Origin: Oscillatoriales cyanobacterium M59_W2019_021
GTDB lineage: Bacteria > Cyanobacteriota > Cyanobacteriia > Cyanobacteriales > Geitlerinemataceae
Length of the DNA stretch: 64,000 nucleotides
Assembly (NCBI GenBank): GCA_015295945.1
Contig: DVED01000156.1
Coordinates: forward strand, 16,310-80,309
Reading direction: 5' to 3'
Shown: positions 51,521 to 62,141 of the stretch, piece by piece
Numbering within the stretch: the stretch's first letter is position 1
Layout of the letters: each line of letters begins with the position of its first letter
Notes under the pieces: generated by a model
Database searches by the model: none
Told to the model about the DNA's origin: nothing
The model's input: the letters and a program-made list of their open reading frames with translations, nothing else
Translations under genes and position numbers: made by a program

Positions 51521-51640
51521 AAAAAAATCCCCCCAGTGCGTAGCCAGCAACTGAGGGGCAATGTGTGATGTTGATGTTGTTCCTCTGTTTATACATACTT
51601 CTGAGAGATGCCCACCTATGCAGTTTTGCCAGGTGGGTGG
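51521..51640 (-). ncRNA. Candidate small RNA with 5' hairpin and intrinsic terminator
   Basis: On the minus strand a 7+3-bp hairpin (CCCACCT 51611-51617 pairing with AGGTGGG 51631-51637, inner GCA/TGC) leads into about 50 unpaired bases. A second hairpin (51529-51537 with 51550-51558, one mismatch) then runs into seven T. No minus-strand gene ends here. A hairpin, open linker and terminator is the usual layout of a bacterial trans-acting RNA. The promoter is uncertain; the transcript would be about 60-150 bases. I could not match it to a named cyanobacterial RNA. Confidence 0.45.
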
Positions 51641-51676
51641 ATGAATCGTTGGTGCTTGGAGATCGCCCCGGTTTGG

Positions 51677-51682
51677 TATAAT
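51677..51682 (+). promoter_or_regulatory. -10 box of the sulfite-oxidase-like gene
   Basis: A perfect TATAAT lies 32 bases before the start codon at 51714. A candidate -35 TTGGAG is 15 bases upstream, slightly short. Confidence 0.45.
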
Positions 51683-51713
51683 TTCCCCAAGTTCGCTAAA
51701 CAGACGATCGACA

Positions 51714-52319
51714 ATGTTGGGTAAATTCTTTCAGAAGCCGGATGAAGACTTGGGCGATCGCGTTCCGCCGGGTCAGTATCTCACCAAAGGGTTCCCAGTT
51801 CTCACCTACGGCGATACCCCAACAGTGTCAACGGACGATTGGGAATTTCGCGTGTGGGGATTGGCAAAGGAAGCGAAATTTACCTGGTCGGACTTGATGG
51901 CGCTGCCCCAACACGAGTTTACGGCGGATTTTCACTGCGTCACCCGCTGGTCGAAATTGGACGTGAAATGGCGGGGAATTAAGATCGTCGATTTTATGCA
52001 ATTGGTGGAACTCGATCCGGCTGCCGTTCACGTTATGGAACACTGTTACGGCGGCTATACGACTAATCTCCCTTTAGCGGATTTCTTGAGGGAAGAAAAC
52101 TTCTTGGCTTACGAACTCGATGGCGAACCGCTAAGTGCCGAACACGGCGGTCCGATGCGATCGATCGTTCCCCATTTGTACGCTTGGAAAAGTGCCAAGT
52201 GGATTAACGGTTTGGAGTTTTTAGCGCAGGAAGAATTGGGATTTTGGGAACGCAATGGCTATCACAGTCGCGGCGAACCTTGGGCGGAAGAACGCTACAG
52301 CGATCGGTTCGGAGGTTAG
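51714..52319 (+). CDS. Sulfite-oxidase-like molybdopterin protein
   Basis: A 201-residue protein of the oxidoreductase molybdopterin-binding family (YedY/sulfite-oxidase-like). The Mo-ligand Cys is C75 in DFHCVTRWS. Other family segments are VSTDDWEFRVWGLAKE (about residue 40), VKWRGIKIVDFMQL and GGPMRSIVPHLYAWKSAKWINGLEF near 143-166. No signal peptide is seen, so it is cytoplasmic, unlike the Tat-exported MsrP. It lacks the dimerisation and haem domains of true sulfite oxidase. It is probably a small Mo-enzyme; the reaction is unknown. Confidence 0.92.
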   Translation: MLGKFFQKPDEDLGDRVPPGQYLTKGFPVLTYGDTPTVSTDDWEFRVWGLAKEAKFTWSDLMALPQHEFTADFHCVTRWSKLDVKWRGIKIVDFMQLVELDPAAVHVMEHCYGGYTTNLPLADFLREENFLAYELDGEPLSAEHGGPMRSIVPHLYAWKSAKWINGLEFLAQEELGFWERNGYHSRGEPWAEERYSDRFGG

Positions 52320-52353
52320 CCAACTTTGGTGTCTCTCAACAGGGTGAAGGAAT

Positions 52354-52968
52354 ATGATTGCCCATCCCGATTTTCGGCTGATGACTCCCCAAGCCTACTT
52401 GAGGTGGGAAGCGGAACAACCCATTCGCTATGAATATATCGATGGCGAAGTATTTGCCATGTCGGGGGGGACAGTTCCCCACAACCAAGTTGCAGTTAAT
52501 CTGGTTTCCCTTATCAACTCTCATTTACGTGGGAAAGGCTGTAAAGTTCTCAGCAGCGATGCCAAAGTTAGAGTCGCAGAAGCCGGTCCGTTTCACTATC
52601 CAGATGTGTCGGTGACGTGCGACGATGGCGATCGGTTGGCTCGTCAGTTTATTTGCTATCCTTGTTTAATTGCAGAAGTTCTCTCTCTGAGTACCGAAGC
52701 TTTCGATCAGGGCAAAAAATTCACGCAATACCGCCGAATTCCGACGCTGCGCGAATATTTAATTATCGACCCAGATAACATGAGCTTAGAATGCTATCGC
52801 CTCAACGATCGGGGAAATTGGGAATTATTTCATGACTTCACATCGGAGGATTTAGGGAACGATGAAGTGGAAGTGGAGTTAAAAAGTCTCGATCTTCGTT
52901 TTCCTCTATCTTGGGTCTATGAAAATATTACGTTTCTAGAAAAAGATAGCGACAGAGCCGTTATGTAG
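52354..52968 (+). CDS. Uma2 family protein (PD-(D/E)XK nuclease-like)
   Basis: A 204-residue member of the Uma2 (DUF820) family, which is amplified in cyanobacteria. The order is RYEYIDGEVFAMSGGTVPHNQVAVNL (residues 25-50), CKVLSSDAKVRV, FHYPDVSVTCDDGD, LIAEVLSLSTEAFDQGKKFTQYRRIPTLREYLIIDPD. The acidic residues in DGE, PDV and AEVLS form the presumed nuclease-type active site. A GAAGGA ribosome site precedes the start. This copy looks intact, unlike the one at 27517-28207. It follows the sulfite-oxidase-like gene by 34 bases; function is undetermined. Confidence 0.9.
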   Translation: MIAHPDFRLMTPQAYLRWEAEQPIRYEYIDGEVFAMSGGTVPHNQVAVNLVSLINSHLRGKGCKVLSSDAKVRVAEAGPFHYPDVSVTCDDGDRLARQFICYPCLIAEVLSLSTEAFDQGKKFTQYRRIPTLREYLIIDPDNMSLECYRLNDRGNWELFHDFTSEDLGNDEVEVELKSLDLRFPLSWVYENITFLEKDSDRAVM

Positions 52969-53136
52969 GGGAGCCGAGTTTGCGCCCTGGATTTGTAGCC
53001 AGCATTACGATTGAACCGCCATTGAGGGGTAAAATCTTGTTTTTTGTACGATAAGTAGTCATAGCTGCGCCCCCAAACAAGAATACCACAACTGGAAACC
53101 CCTGTAAACTCGTTAACTTAATGACCCTATTCTCAA

Positions 53137-53184
53137 TAAAAAGCGCCAAATCGAGGGGGGTTGAAGCGCGATCAGGATTTGGCG
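53137..53184 (-). terminator. Rho-independent terminator of the stress protein gene
   Basis: On the minus strand, CGCCAAATC pairs with GATTTGGCG (53176-53184 with 53144-53152) around a 23-base loop, followed by CTTTTTATT. It begins five bases after the stop codon of the universal stress protein gene. Confidence 0.65.
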
Positions 53185-53188
53185 ACAC

Positions 53189-53695
53189 TTATTTGGGTAG
53201 CGATGGCGTAGCAGAGGGAGATTTTACCGCCAGTACCGTACAAGGGGCGCGATGGACGACGTAATTGCTGGTGCTGCCCAACAAGAGTTCGAGAACTCCG
53301 GAACGCCCTCGAGTTCCCAACACGATCGCGTCGGCTCCCCAAGTCCGCGCCACTTCGCAGATGGTGCGACCCGCGCTCCCCGCCACTTGCTGAAACTGAG
53401 CCACGACCCCGGCTGTATTGGCACGAGCCGTCCGCGATCGCAAATCTTCCCAGCATTCGCCCTCAAAGGTCGCCCATTGCTGGCGCCAACTCTCCAACGT
53501 CAGTTCGCTACCGGGCGACCAATGCAAGCGTTCCATACCGGGAGGAATGGGCAACGGCGAGCCATCTTCCTCTCCGGATAGGACGTGGAGTAGCATTAAC
53601 TCTGCCGACTTCGCTTTGGCAATGTCCAACGCCCGATCGAAGACGGCATCGGCAAGGGGAGAGCGATCGAGAGCAACCAAAATTTTGTCAAACAT
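53189..53695 (-). CDS. Universal stress protein (UspA family)
   Basis: A 168-residue ATP-binding stress protein from the ATG at 53695; the longer frame up to 53839 overlaps purA and is not used. MFDKILVALDRSPLADAVFDRALDIA is the usual first strand and helix. The nucleotide-binding motif G-2x-G-9x-G-S/T appears as GTRGRSGVLELLLGSTSNYV near residues 134-153. HAPCTV-like HRAPCTVLAV ends the domain. It lies 50 bases after the purA stop and is followed by an intrinsic terminator, so it probably forms a two-gene transcript with purA. Confidence 0.92.
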   Translation of the reverse strand: MFDKILVALDRSPLADAVFDRALDIAKAKSAELMLLHVLSGEEDGSPLPIPPGMERLHWSPGSELTLESWRQQWATFEGECWEDLRSRTARANTAGVVAQFQQVAGSAGRTICEVARTWGADAIVLGTRGRSGVLELLLGSTSNYVVHRAPCTVLAVKSPSATPSLPK

Positions 53696-53744
53696 ACCGG
53701 ATGCAAGTAGGGGGTGCAGGCAACTCGATGGATTGACCCGCCCT

Positions 53745-55097
<1,353 letters not shown>

Positions 55098-55258
55098 TTA
55101 AAGTTTACACAAACTTAAATTATCTTCAGTGCGCGTCGCTTCTGTCAACTGAGAACCCGATCGGGGGCGGGGGAGTGCCAGGGTTCAAAGCCGCTTTCTA
55201 TATTTGGTTGTAGAATTTATGAAGAATTGTAATTTCGAGATCGAAAAGGGGTGGAGTC

Positions 55259-56275
55259 GTGCCGTTATATGCTGAATTGCACCGCCATCTGGGAGGCGCG
55301 ATCGTCCCTCGGATTCTCTGGCGATATTTTCACCGAAATTCCCAGGATTTAGCCGATCGGTTTCCTGAGTACCCGGAGTTCGAGGATTTTTACACCCGAC
55401 CTCGCAACACCTTGGACGAGTATCTAGAACTGCATACCCTGGTAGAAAACACGCAGACCCCGGACACGCTGCCCTATTTTATCTATCGCTTGATTCGCGG
55501 GGCGTATATTTTTGAAAATTTGGCGTATTTGGAACTGCGGTATACGCCGTATTTGCGGACGGATGAAACCCTGTCGCAGTGGGAACGCATCGACCAAATG
55601 TCAGAAATTGTGGAGATTGTCGGTCGTGCGTCTCAGGTGAAGGAATATCCCATCGTTACCCGGCAAATTTTGTGCATGCACTCTCGGTTGCCGGATGAGG
55701 TGAATCGGGCGATCGTGGATTTGGCGGCGGCGTATCCGGACTACGTATGCGCCATCGATTTAGCCGGGGGGGACGTGCACTACGCCGATCGCCTTGACGA
55801 GTTTATCCGATTGTACGACAACGCCCGATCGCGCGGCATCAAAACTACGGGTCATCTCTACGAAACTACCGACGGCTGCTATCCGGAATTATTGCCCTAT
55901 TTGATGCGCATCGGACACGGCATTCAAATTCCCCTGCACTATCCCGAATTGCTACCGGAAGTGGCACGGCGGGGGCAGTGTTTGGAAGTGTGTCCGACAA
56001 CTTACTTTAAAACCGGAACGTTAGAGAGTATGAACCCACTCAAGATCGTGTTCGATCGGTGCTTCGATGCCGGAGTCGATATTGCCATCTGCACCGACAA
56101 CGCCGGATTGCACAACGTCCGGTTGCCCTTCGAGTACGAAAATCTGCTTACTCAAGATATCATCAGTTTTCAACAACTCCAAGCCTGCCAACAAGCCTCG
56201 TTCCGCCACGCCTTCGCTTGGCCCCATCCCCAACCGCCTGCCCAAATGCTGACGGGATTACTCGCGCCTGTTTAG
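55259..56275 (+). CDS. Adenosine deaminase family protein
   Basis: Metal-dependent deaminase of the amidohydrolase superfamily, 338 residues, GTG start with GTGGAG just before. AELHRHLGGAIVPR (residues 5-18) has the HxH zinc ligands. Further motifs are DLAGGD with the substrate-binding Gly, TTGHLYETTDG with a third His, RIGHGIQIP, and CTDNAGLHNV with the metal-binding Asp. These follow the usual adenosine deaminase order, but ADA-specific residues are only partly conserved, so 6-aminodeoxyfutalosine or adenine may be alternative substrates. It is divergent from purA. Confidence 0.92.
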   Translation: MPLYAELHRHLGGAIVPRILWRYFHRNSQDLADRFPEYPEFEDFYTRPRNTLDEYLELHTLVENTQTPDTLPYFIYRLIRGAYIFENLAYLELRYTPYLRTDETLSQWERIDQMSEIVEIVGRASQVKEYPIVTRQILCMHSRLPDEVNRAIVDLAAAYPDYVCAIDLAGGDVHYADRLDEFIRLYDNARSRGIKTTGHLYETTDGCYPELLPYLMRIGHGIQIPLHYPELLPEVARRGQCLEVCPTTYFKTGTLESMNPLKIVFDRCFDAGVDIAICTDNAGLHNVRLPFEYENLLTQDIISFQQLQACQQASFRHAFAWPHPQPPAQMLTGLLAPV

Positions 56276-56282
56276 GGGTTTG

Positions 56283-56318
56283 GCTAATGGCTAGTTGCTA
56301 GTTGCTAGTTGCTAGTTG
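56283..56318 (+). repeat. Tandem GCTAGTT heptamers
   Basis: About four direct copies of GCTAGTT between the deaminase and DUF29 genes; same class as the other spacer heptamers. Confidence 0.6.
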
Positions 56319-56341
56319 GTTTTCACCCATTACCTATTACC

Positions 56342-56806
56342 ATGACTTCAATTCATATCGATCGCCTAACTTTATACGAGAAAGATTATCTTCAATGGCT
56401 AGAAACAACCATCGAAAAGTTGCGAGATCGGGACTACACCCATATCGATTGGGAACACTTAATTGAAGAAATTGAAGATATGGGAAAAAGCGAGCGGAGA
56501 AGCTTGGAAAGCAATCTCATTGTCGTTCTCTTGCACTTGCTTAAATGGCAATACCAACCCGAATCCAGAAGTGGCAGTTGGGAAGGGAGTATTCTCGAAC
56601 ATCGCCGCAGCATTCGCAAAGCGTTAAAAGACTCTCCCAGCCTCAAACCCTACCTCGAAACAATTTTTTCAGAGTGTTATGTTGAAGCAGTTAAACAAGC
56701 CAAAGCAGAAACGGGTTTAGCCTTAGAAACATTTCCAATTCAGTGTTCTTACCAGTTAGTGGATGTTCTTGACGATACGTTTTTACCCGAATCCGAAGAC
56801 GTGTAG
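56342..56806 (+). CDS. DUF29 family protein
   Basis: A 154-residue protein from the ATG at 56342; an upstream TTG frame begins inside repeat sequence. The DUF29 pattern is clear: LYEKDYLQWLETTIEKLRDRDYTHIDWEHLIEEIEDMGKSERRSLESNLIVVLLHLLKWQYQP in residues about 8-75. SGSWEGSILEHRRSIRKAL follows. The family is abundant in cyanobacteria and of unknown function. It is helical, cytoplasmic and lies close to no partner. Confidence 0.9.
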   Translation: MTSIHIDRLTLYEKDYLQWLETTIEKLRDRDYTHIDWEHLIEEIEDMGKSERRSLESNLIVVLLHLLKWQYQPESRSGSWEGSILEHRRSIRKALKDSPSLKPYLETIFSECYVEAVKQAKAETGLALETFPIQCSYQLVDVLDDTFLPESEDV

Positions 56807-56882
56807 ATTGGGTTGAAAGATGGGTGACAATGCGTCAACGGCTTACTAAATTATTGAATTGAAGATATGCTAAATCTATCCA

Positions 56883-57507
56883 TTGATTCGCAGGATTGAC
56901 CAAATAGTGACGCACCGAACCTTTCAGGTTTCACTGTTCTCGATCGCTCTTTCTAGCCTCCTCATCCCCATTTCAAGTGCGATAGCACAGGTGAAAGTAA
57001 CACCCGTTCCCTCAAATTTTACGGTATTGGGAACTCGGTGTGCCGGGGTGGCGGTGCGAAGCGATATCGCGAAATTTGCTGCTGAGAAGCGATAAAGCGA
57101 TAGGTAACTTATAAATTTACCCCTTGGATTTAAATCGATCGGATGGTGCAGCCGTCTTTCCCGCTACGGCAATTCGATCAACCCTTTCCCAAGCTTCTCT
57201 CCCACCCAACTAACCCCTCGCCATTCCCCTGAAATTCGACTTTTCTAAAATTCCCAGCGGTGAATATAACGGTACGATTTTACTGTCTTATCCCGAAGGA
57301 GAATTGACCGTTCCTCTCACAATTCGAGTGAAAAATAACCCTCTATTCCCGTTAATGTCGATCGTTATCAGCGTCATTTTAGGCATCGGGATTTCCAGCT
57401 ATCGAACGGAAGGCTTGGCACATTTCGTGTTGATGGCGTGGGGATTTGGGGCAGAAGTGACTCGCGATAGCGTTACCAAAGTCGTGAAAGATTGGAAACT
57501 GCCATAG
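56883..57507 (+). pseudogene. Broken gene for an exported membrane-anchored protein
   Basis: The first part (56883-57095) encodes 70 residues with a signal peptide (SLFSIALSSLLIPISSAIAQ) and the start of a beta domain (VTPVPSNFTVLG), then stops. A second piece resumes in a frame open from about 57224. It reads KIPSGEYNGTILLSY, a VPLTIRVKNNP strand, and a transmembrane helix (LMSIVISVILGIGISS), ending at 57507. The pieces look like both ends of one secreted Ig-like/anchor protein whose middle is deleted or frameshifted. Confidence 0.6.
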
Positions 57508-57581
57508 GGTAATTTTAAGGCAAAAGGATTTTCCGAATAACCAATAACCACCGCCAAACCCCAAATGACCAATAACTAACC

Positions 57582-58172
57582 CTACCGTTTTCGACTGTAG
57601 TGTCCGATCAATTCGGCTTCGGCTAATACGTGTCCCTCGATTTCTTTGAGAAGTTGAGGTTTGGTGACCCCTAAAGCGAGATCCAACTCCGTATCGAGAG
57701 CGTAGAGCTTAAAGTAGTAGCGGTGAGTGCCACTTGGAGGACAAGGGCCGCCATAACCGTAGCGATCAAAATCGTTTTTCCCCTGTATTCCCCCCAAACT
57801 TAATTCGGGTTGGTGGGACAATCCTTCGGGAAGTTGTCGAGTGGTGGGCGGCAAGTTGTAAAGCACCCAATGCACGAATGTCCGACCCGGAGCGTCGGGA
57901 TCGTCAACAATTAACGCGAAACTTTTCGTTCCCTCTGGAGGTTCCGACCAACTTAACGGCGGTGAAATATCTTTACCCTCGCAAGTATAGGTGGACGGAA
58001 TTAATTGATTGGGGGTAAAAGCCGTACTTTCTAATTTCATGGTTGTCAAAGCAGGTTGTGAAAATTGAGGTGGTATCGATCGCGTTGCATCGGAAAACGT
58101 GCAACCGATCAGCAACCCAAGGAGCAGCACGACAGCAAACCACGCAAGGAGAAACCCTCGTCTGCGCTTCAT
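57582..58172 (-). CDS. PEBP/YbhB family lipoprotein
   Basis: A 196-residue phosphatidylethanolamine-binding-like protein (Raf kinase inhibitor-like) from the ATG at 58172, with AGAGGA before it. A signal peptide ends in LGLLIGC, a lipobox with Cys at about residue 24. The PEBP core is visible as TCEGKDISPPLSWSEPP, LIVDDPDAPGRTFVHWVLYNLPP, and GGPCPPSGTHRYYFKLYALD. It is anchored in the envelope. Bacterial family members bind phospholipid-like anions; no clear partner is nearby. Confidence 0.92.
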   Translation of the reverse strand: MKRRRGFLLAWFAVVLLLGLLIGCTFSDATRSIPPQFSQPALTTMKLESTAFTPNQLIPSTYTCEGKDISPPLSWSEPPEGTKSFALIVDDPDAPGRTFVHWVLYNLPPTTRQLPEGLSHQPELSLGGIQGKNDFDRYGYGGPCPPSGTHRYYFKLYALDTELDLALGVTKPQLLKEIEGHVLAEAELIGHYSRKR

Positions 58173-58273
58173 GGCAGTTTCCTCTCTCAATTTGATTTAT
58201 AGCGTTTCTCGAGTGAGTGAAATATGTTTTTTTCTTAAAGTTCCCTTATATTCCAAGAAGCCATGACCCTATT

Positions 58274-58309
58274 GGGGAGGCATTGCCGTCTTGCGGTTTC
58301 CCCAAGTGG
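58274..58309. repeat. Small palindromic cyanobacterial repeat
   Basis: TTGGGGAGGCATTGCCG and its partner CGGTTTCCCCAA form a hairpin in the spacer before the PEBP gene. The overlapping 71-codon frame translates to GEALPSCGFPKW, the well-known translation of this repeat class, and is not a gene. Confidence 0.5.
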
Positions 58310-58437
58310 AGTAATTTTTCAAAACAAGTCGATCGAATGACGTGGAGTTCGGGGGATTGTTGGTACTGCATCTATTCTAGAAACTCTATAGAATGCGATC
58401 GATTGCTCAATGGCAGCCCGTTATCAACCTGACATTC

Positions 58438-58920
58438 TCAACCTTTGAGAAACGCATCGAGTTCGGTGGCTAACTGCTCGACAATTCCTTCCTTCACCGC
58501 ATTTTCTTTAACTTGAGTTTCGATGTCTCGCACCACCTCTTCGGGTAATGCCAATAAATTCACCAGTTTTTGATACGCTTCGGCTTCGTCTGGATTGATG
58601 TTGGGTTCTTCTGGGGTTCGGGCGCTAGATGCAATGACTTCATAACCGAGCTTGAGAACTAATTGGCGTTCGGCATCGGTTTCTAACTTGGGAACGAGAT
58701 CTTCGAGGGGAATATTTTGGATGAGATAGTCTTGTAGTTCCTGTTGCAGTTGCTGTTGTTGTTGGGGCGTTTTGGCGAAAATCTCGCTGAAGCGAGTCAG
58801 CATGACGTCCACTTCTTCTTGCGCCAGTTGTCCGTCCGACCATGCCATGGACGCAACAATTCGCAATACATTCATCTGGCGGGGGGAGATGGAGGGAGGG
58901 GGAGGGGGTTGTAACGACAT
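58438..58920 (-). CDS. TerB-like helical protein
   Basis: A 160-residue protein with a Pro-rich start, then a TerB (tellurite resistance)-like domain. NVLRIVASMAWSDGQLAQEEVDVMLTRFSEIF (about residues 18-49) has the acidic SDGxxxxEE motif that binds metal in this superfamily. PLEDLVPKL, QLVLKLGYEVIASSA and EAEAYQKLVNLLALPEEVV follow. A poly-Gln stretch (near 55) is a hypervariable insert. It is about 260 bases from the CHAT-TPR gene, divergent. A tellurite link is not implied; cyanobacterial versions are uncharacterised. Confidence 0.8.
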   Translation of the reverse strand: MSLQPPPPPSISPRQMNVLRIVASMAWSDGQLAQEEVDVMLTRFSEIFAKTPQQQQQLQQELQDYLIQNIPLEDLVPKLETDAERQLVLKLGYEVIASSARTPEEPNINPDEAEAYQKLVNLLALPEEVVRDIETQVKENAVKEGIVEQLATELDAFLKG

Positions 58921-59187
58921 AGCGGTACGAGATAAAGTTCGATACTAATTTGAATGGGTTTTTTCCGAACTTATCACGAGAATTCATCAAATCTTATCGG
59001 TCATAACATTATTTAAAGACTAGCATCCGGTTATCTCCGGGTTGGTATCTAGAAGAGAAGAAAGTGGCAGAGGGGAAAATCTAGTGGTTAGTGTGTTGTT
59101 TTTCGATCGACTGACCGTTCGCTAACATTCTTACAGAAGAAGTTCAGTGACTATGATGGCTACGTTATTGGAGGAAAACTGGCGGTG

Positions 59188-61941
59188 ATGCGAAAGGCGA
59201 AGAGCGAGTCAAGCCCACAACCCCGAGGCAAACAACCTTCAGACCCTTGCCACAGTTTCTGGAGGCGCGAGCGATACTCCTCCGGAGTCACTGCGCGATC
59301 GACTCCTGACATCGGAATATTATCGATCCTCAATCCTTTCGCCCGTAGGTTGCGTCGCCAATGGGGAAAGCGATCGCTCTACCTTCTCAGTTTTCTCCTG
59401 ACTTTGGCGATCATCACCTTCGGTATGCCGTCGCTCGCCCGCACCCCAACGAGCGAGGTTCCTGCCGCCACCCTCGGGGAAACCGATCGATTTGCCGGAA
59501 CTGAAGATCCGTCGCTGCTGTTGCAGGAAGGACAGCAACGCTACCAAAACAGTCAATTCGCCGAAGCGGTTCGCCTGTGGGAACGAGCCGCGCAACTGCA
59601 TGCAGCCGCCCGGGAAACCCTGCCCCAAGCTCAAGCCCTCAACTATCTATCCCTGGCGTATCAAAATTTAGGAGACACCCAATCGGCACAAACGGCGATC
59701 GAGACTAGCTTGAACTTATTGCAGCCCCTCGAGTTTCAGGACGGCAGGATGGCGGGACTCCTCGCCCAAGCCTGGAATACGCGGGGAAAACTCAACCTGA
59801 GCCAAGGAAACGCAGATGCCGCCCTCGAAAGCTGGCAGCAAGCGCAGTTCTACTACGATCGCGCCGGAGATGAAACGGGACGATTCGGCGCTCGACTCAA
59901 TTTGGCACAAACGTGGCAGAGCCTAGGACAGTACCGCAAAGCCGCGACTCTCCTCGAAGAACTCAACGCCCAGCTTCAAGTCCAACCCGATACCCTCGTC
60001 AAAGCCAATAGCTTGCAAAGTTTGGGCATCGTTTTGCAAACCGTCGGCGATTTAGTCCGCGCTAAAGACATTCTCGAACAAAGTTGGGGCATTAGCGATC
60101 GCCTTGATGACTTGGAGGTAACCAGCGCCACGCTGTTGAGCCTGGGGAATTTGGCGAAAGATTTTCAGCAAAACGACGTGGCGATTTCCTACTATCGGGA
60201 AGCGGCAAAGTTAGCCATGCGACCCCTGACCAAAGTTCAAGCCCAGTTGAATGCCGTTACCCTTTACCTCGCTGCCGAAAATTGGGACGAAGCGGTGGCG
60301 ATCGTTCCCGAAATTCGCGCCGATTTGACCCAGTTGCCCGTGGGGCGTCAGGGGATCTACGCTCGGGTAAATTTCGCTGATCGGTTGATGAAGTTGTCCG
60401 CCCGAATGCCGGGTGCGGTTGATGAGGGCGAGATCGCCCGAGTGTTGGCAGCAGCCGTTGCCGATGCGCGATCGATCGGCGACGAGCGTGCCGAAGCCTA
60501 CGCCCTCTTGCAAATGGGCAAGCTGTACGAACGCAACCCCAACGGGAAAGACGCTCGAAATTTGACCGAAAAGGCGCTGCAAATCGCCCAACGCATCGAT
60601 GCTGACGAGATTTTCGCCCGTGCAGCCAGTCAACTGGGACGCATTCTCGAACGAGAGGGTCAACTTCAGGCTGCGGTGGCAGCCTACCGGGATGCGTTCG
60701 AGGCGTTGCAATCCTTGCGCGGCGATCTCGTTGCCGTCAATCCCGACGTGCAATTCGAGTTCCGAGAAAGCGTGGAATCCACCTATCGGGAACTGGTGAG
60801 TTTGCTGCTGCAACCGGACGCCACGCCAGCCGATCTCAAGCAAGCGCGGGAAGTCTTGGAAGCCTTACAATTGGCAGAGTTAGATAACTTTTTCGGGGAT
60901 GCTTGCCTGACGACCAAACCCGTGCAAATCGACGAGATCGACCCTCATTCGGCGGTGTTCTATCCGATTATTTTGGGCGATCGCCTGGAGACGATTCTCT
61001 CGCTGCCCGATGGCAGCCTCCGCCATTATGCAACGCCCCTGCCTGCCGCCGAAGTCGAACGGGTGTTGCAACAATTTTACTCGTCTCTGTATCCCGGCTA
61101 TCCCAACGCCGATCGCCTGCGAGTTTCCCAGCAAGTTTACGATTGGTTGCTGCAACCCGCCGAAGCCGATTTAGAAAGCCAAGATATCCAAACTTTGGTG
61201 TTCGTTCTCGATGGCTTTCTGCGCAATATACCCATGGCTGCCCTCTTTGACGGCGATCGATATTTGGTGGAAAAATACGCCATCGCCCTCAGTCCGGGAT
61301 TGCAACTGTTTCCCGAAGGACTCCAACGAGAACGATTGAAAACCCTAGCGGTGGGGTTGACGGAAGCTCGCCAGGGTTTTTCGGCACTGCCGGGAGTTGA
61401 GGAAGAAATGCAAGAAATTGCCACCGAACTCGACTCGGAAGTGTTGCTCGACGATCGATTTACCAATCTCAATTTTGCAGCGGAAGTCGAACGGGAATCG
61501 TTTGAAATCATCCACATGGCAACCCACGGACAGTTTAGTTCCAATCCCGATGACACGTTTCTGCTGACTTGGAACGATCGCATCGGCGTCAAGGATTTCA
61601 ATCAGTTATTCGAGGGTAGTCGTTTGGGACTTTCTCAGCCGATCGAACTGTTGGTGATGAGTGCCTGCCAGACGGCAGCCGGAGATAAGAAAGCCACCTT
61701 GGGATTGGCGGGTTTTGCCTTGCGATCGGGCGCTCGCAGCACGATCGCCAGCCTCTGGTCGGTTAACGATCGGGCAACTGCCGATTTGATGGGCGAGTTC
61801 TACCGCCAAATCGCTCGCCAAGACGATCTCCCCAGCAAAGCCGAAGCCCTCCGCCAAGCGCAGATTGCCGTCTTGCAAAATCCCTCCTACAAACACCCCT
61901 ACTTCTGGTCGGCATTTGTCCTCATCGGAAATTGGCTTTAA
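59188..61941 (+). CDS. Exported TPR-CHAT protein (caspase-like protease)
   Basis: A 917-residue protein with a membrane or signal segment near residues 69-90 (LLSFLLTLAIITFGMPSLA). Residues about 110-520 are at least eight TPR-like repeats. The C-terminal CHAT domain (about 620-917) has the catalytic dyad in HMATHGQF, whose second His is the catalytic one (about residue 780), and LVMSACQTA with the nucleophile Cys (about 827). AGFALRSGARSTIASLWSVND follows. CHAT proteases relate to caspases and separase and usually cleave protein partners. A GTG three bases earlier is an alternative start; GGAGGA lies before both. The next gene codes for a DUF928 protein, which makes this a likely two-gene unit. 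Confidence 0.9.
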   Translation: MRKAKSESSPQPRGKQPSDPCHSFWRRERYSSGVTARSTPDIGILSILNPFARRLRRQWGKRSLYLLSFLLTLAIITFGMPSLARTPTSEVPAATLGETDRFAGTEDPSLLLQEGQQRYQNSQFAEAVRLWERAAQLHAAARETLPQAQALNYLSLAYQNLGDTQSAQTAIETSLNLLQPLEFQDGRMAGLLAQAWNTRGKLNLSQGNADAALESWQQAQFYYDRAGDETGRFGARLNLAQTWQSLGQYRKAATLLEELNAQLQVQPDTLVKANSLQSLGIVLQTVGDLVRAKDILEQSWGISDRLDDLEVTSATLLSLGNLAKDFQQNDVAISYYREAAKLAMRPLTKVQAQLNAVTLYLAAENWDEAVAIVPEIRADLTQLPVGRQGIYARVNFADRLMKLSARMPGAVDEGEIARVLAAAVADARSIGDERAEAYALLQMGKLYERNPNGKDARNLTEKALQIAQRIDADEIFARAASQLGRILEREGQLQAAVAAYRDAFEALQSLRGDLVAVNPDVQFEFRESVESTYRELVSLLLQPDATPADLKQAREVLEALQLAELDNFFGDACLTTKPVQIDEIDPHSAVFYPIILGDRLETILSLPDGSLRHYATPLPAAEVERVLQQFYSSLYPGYPNADRLRVSQQVYDWLLQPAEADLESQDIQTLVFVLDGFLRNIPMAALFDGDRYLVEKYAIALSPGLQLFPEGLQRERLKTLAVGLTEARQGFSALPGVEEEMQEIATELDSEVLLDDRFTNLNFAAEVERESFEIIHMATHGQFSSNPDDTFLLTWNDRIGVKDFNQLFEGSRLGLSQPIELLVMSACQTAAGDKKATLGLAGFALRSGARSTIASLWSVNDRATADLMGEFYRQIARQDDLPSKAEALRQAQIAVLQNPSYKHPYFWSAFVLIGNWL

Positions 61942-62141
61942 ACTGAAAACAGTTGTAAATTGTTGGTAAAGTTGCGTGGGGAAATCGTAAAGATGTTGTA
62001 AAGCGTTCGGAAAACGCTAGCATGAGCTAGCATATGAAAACCATAATTGTCAAATAGGTGCATCGCTTCAACTAATATTTACCCCTCTTTTTCGAGATTT
62101 TAGAAACCGACAATACTTCATGATGAGGTAGAGATTCAATT

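Noticed and set aside
52961..53188. 75-codon minus-strand frame, or a 33-codon version starting at 53062
   Set aside because: The longer form runs through the stress-protein terminator. The short form has no good ribosome site and no family I know.
58217..58432. 71-codon plus-strand frame
   Set aside because: Its middle is the translation of a common palindromic repeat (GEALPSCGFPKW).
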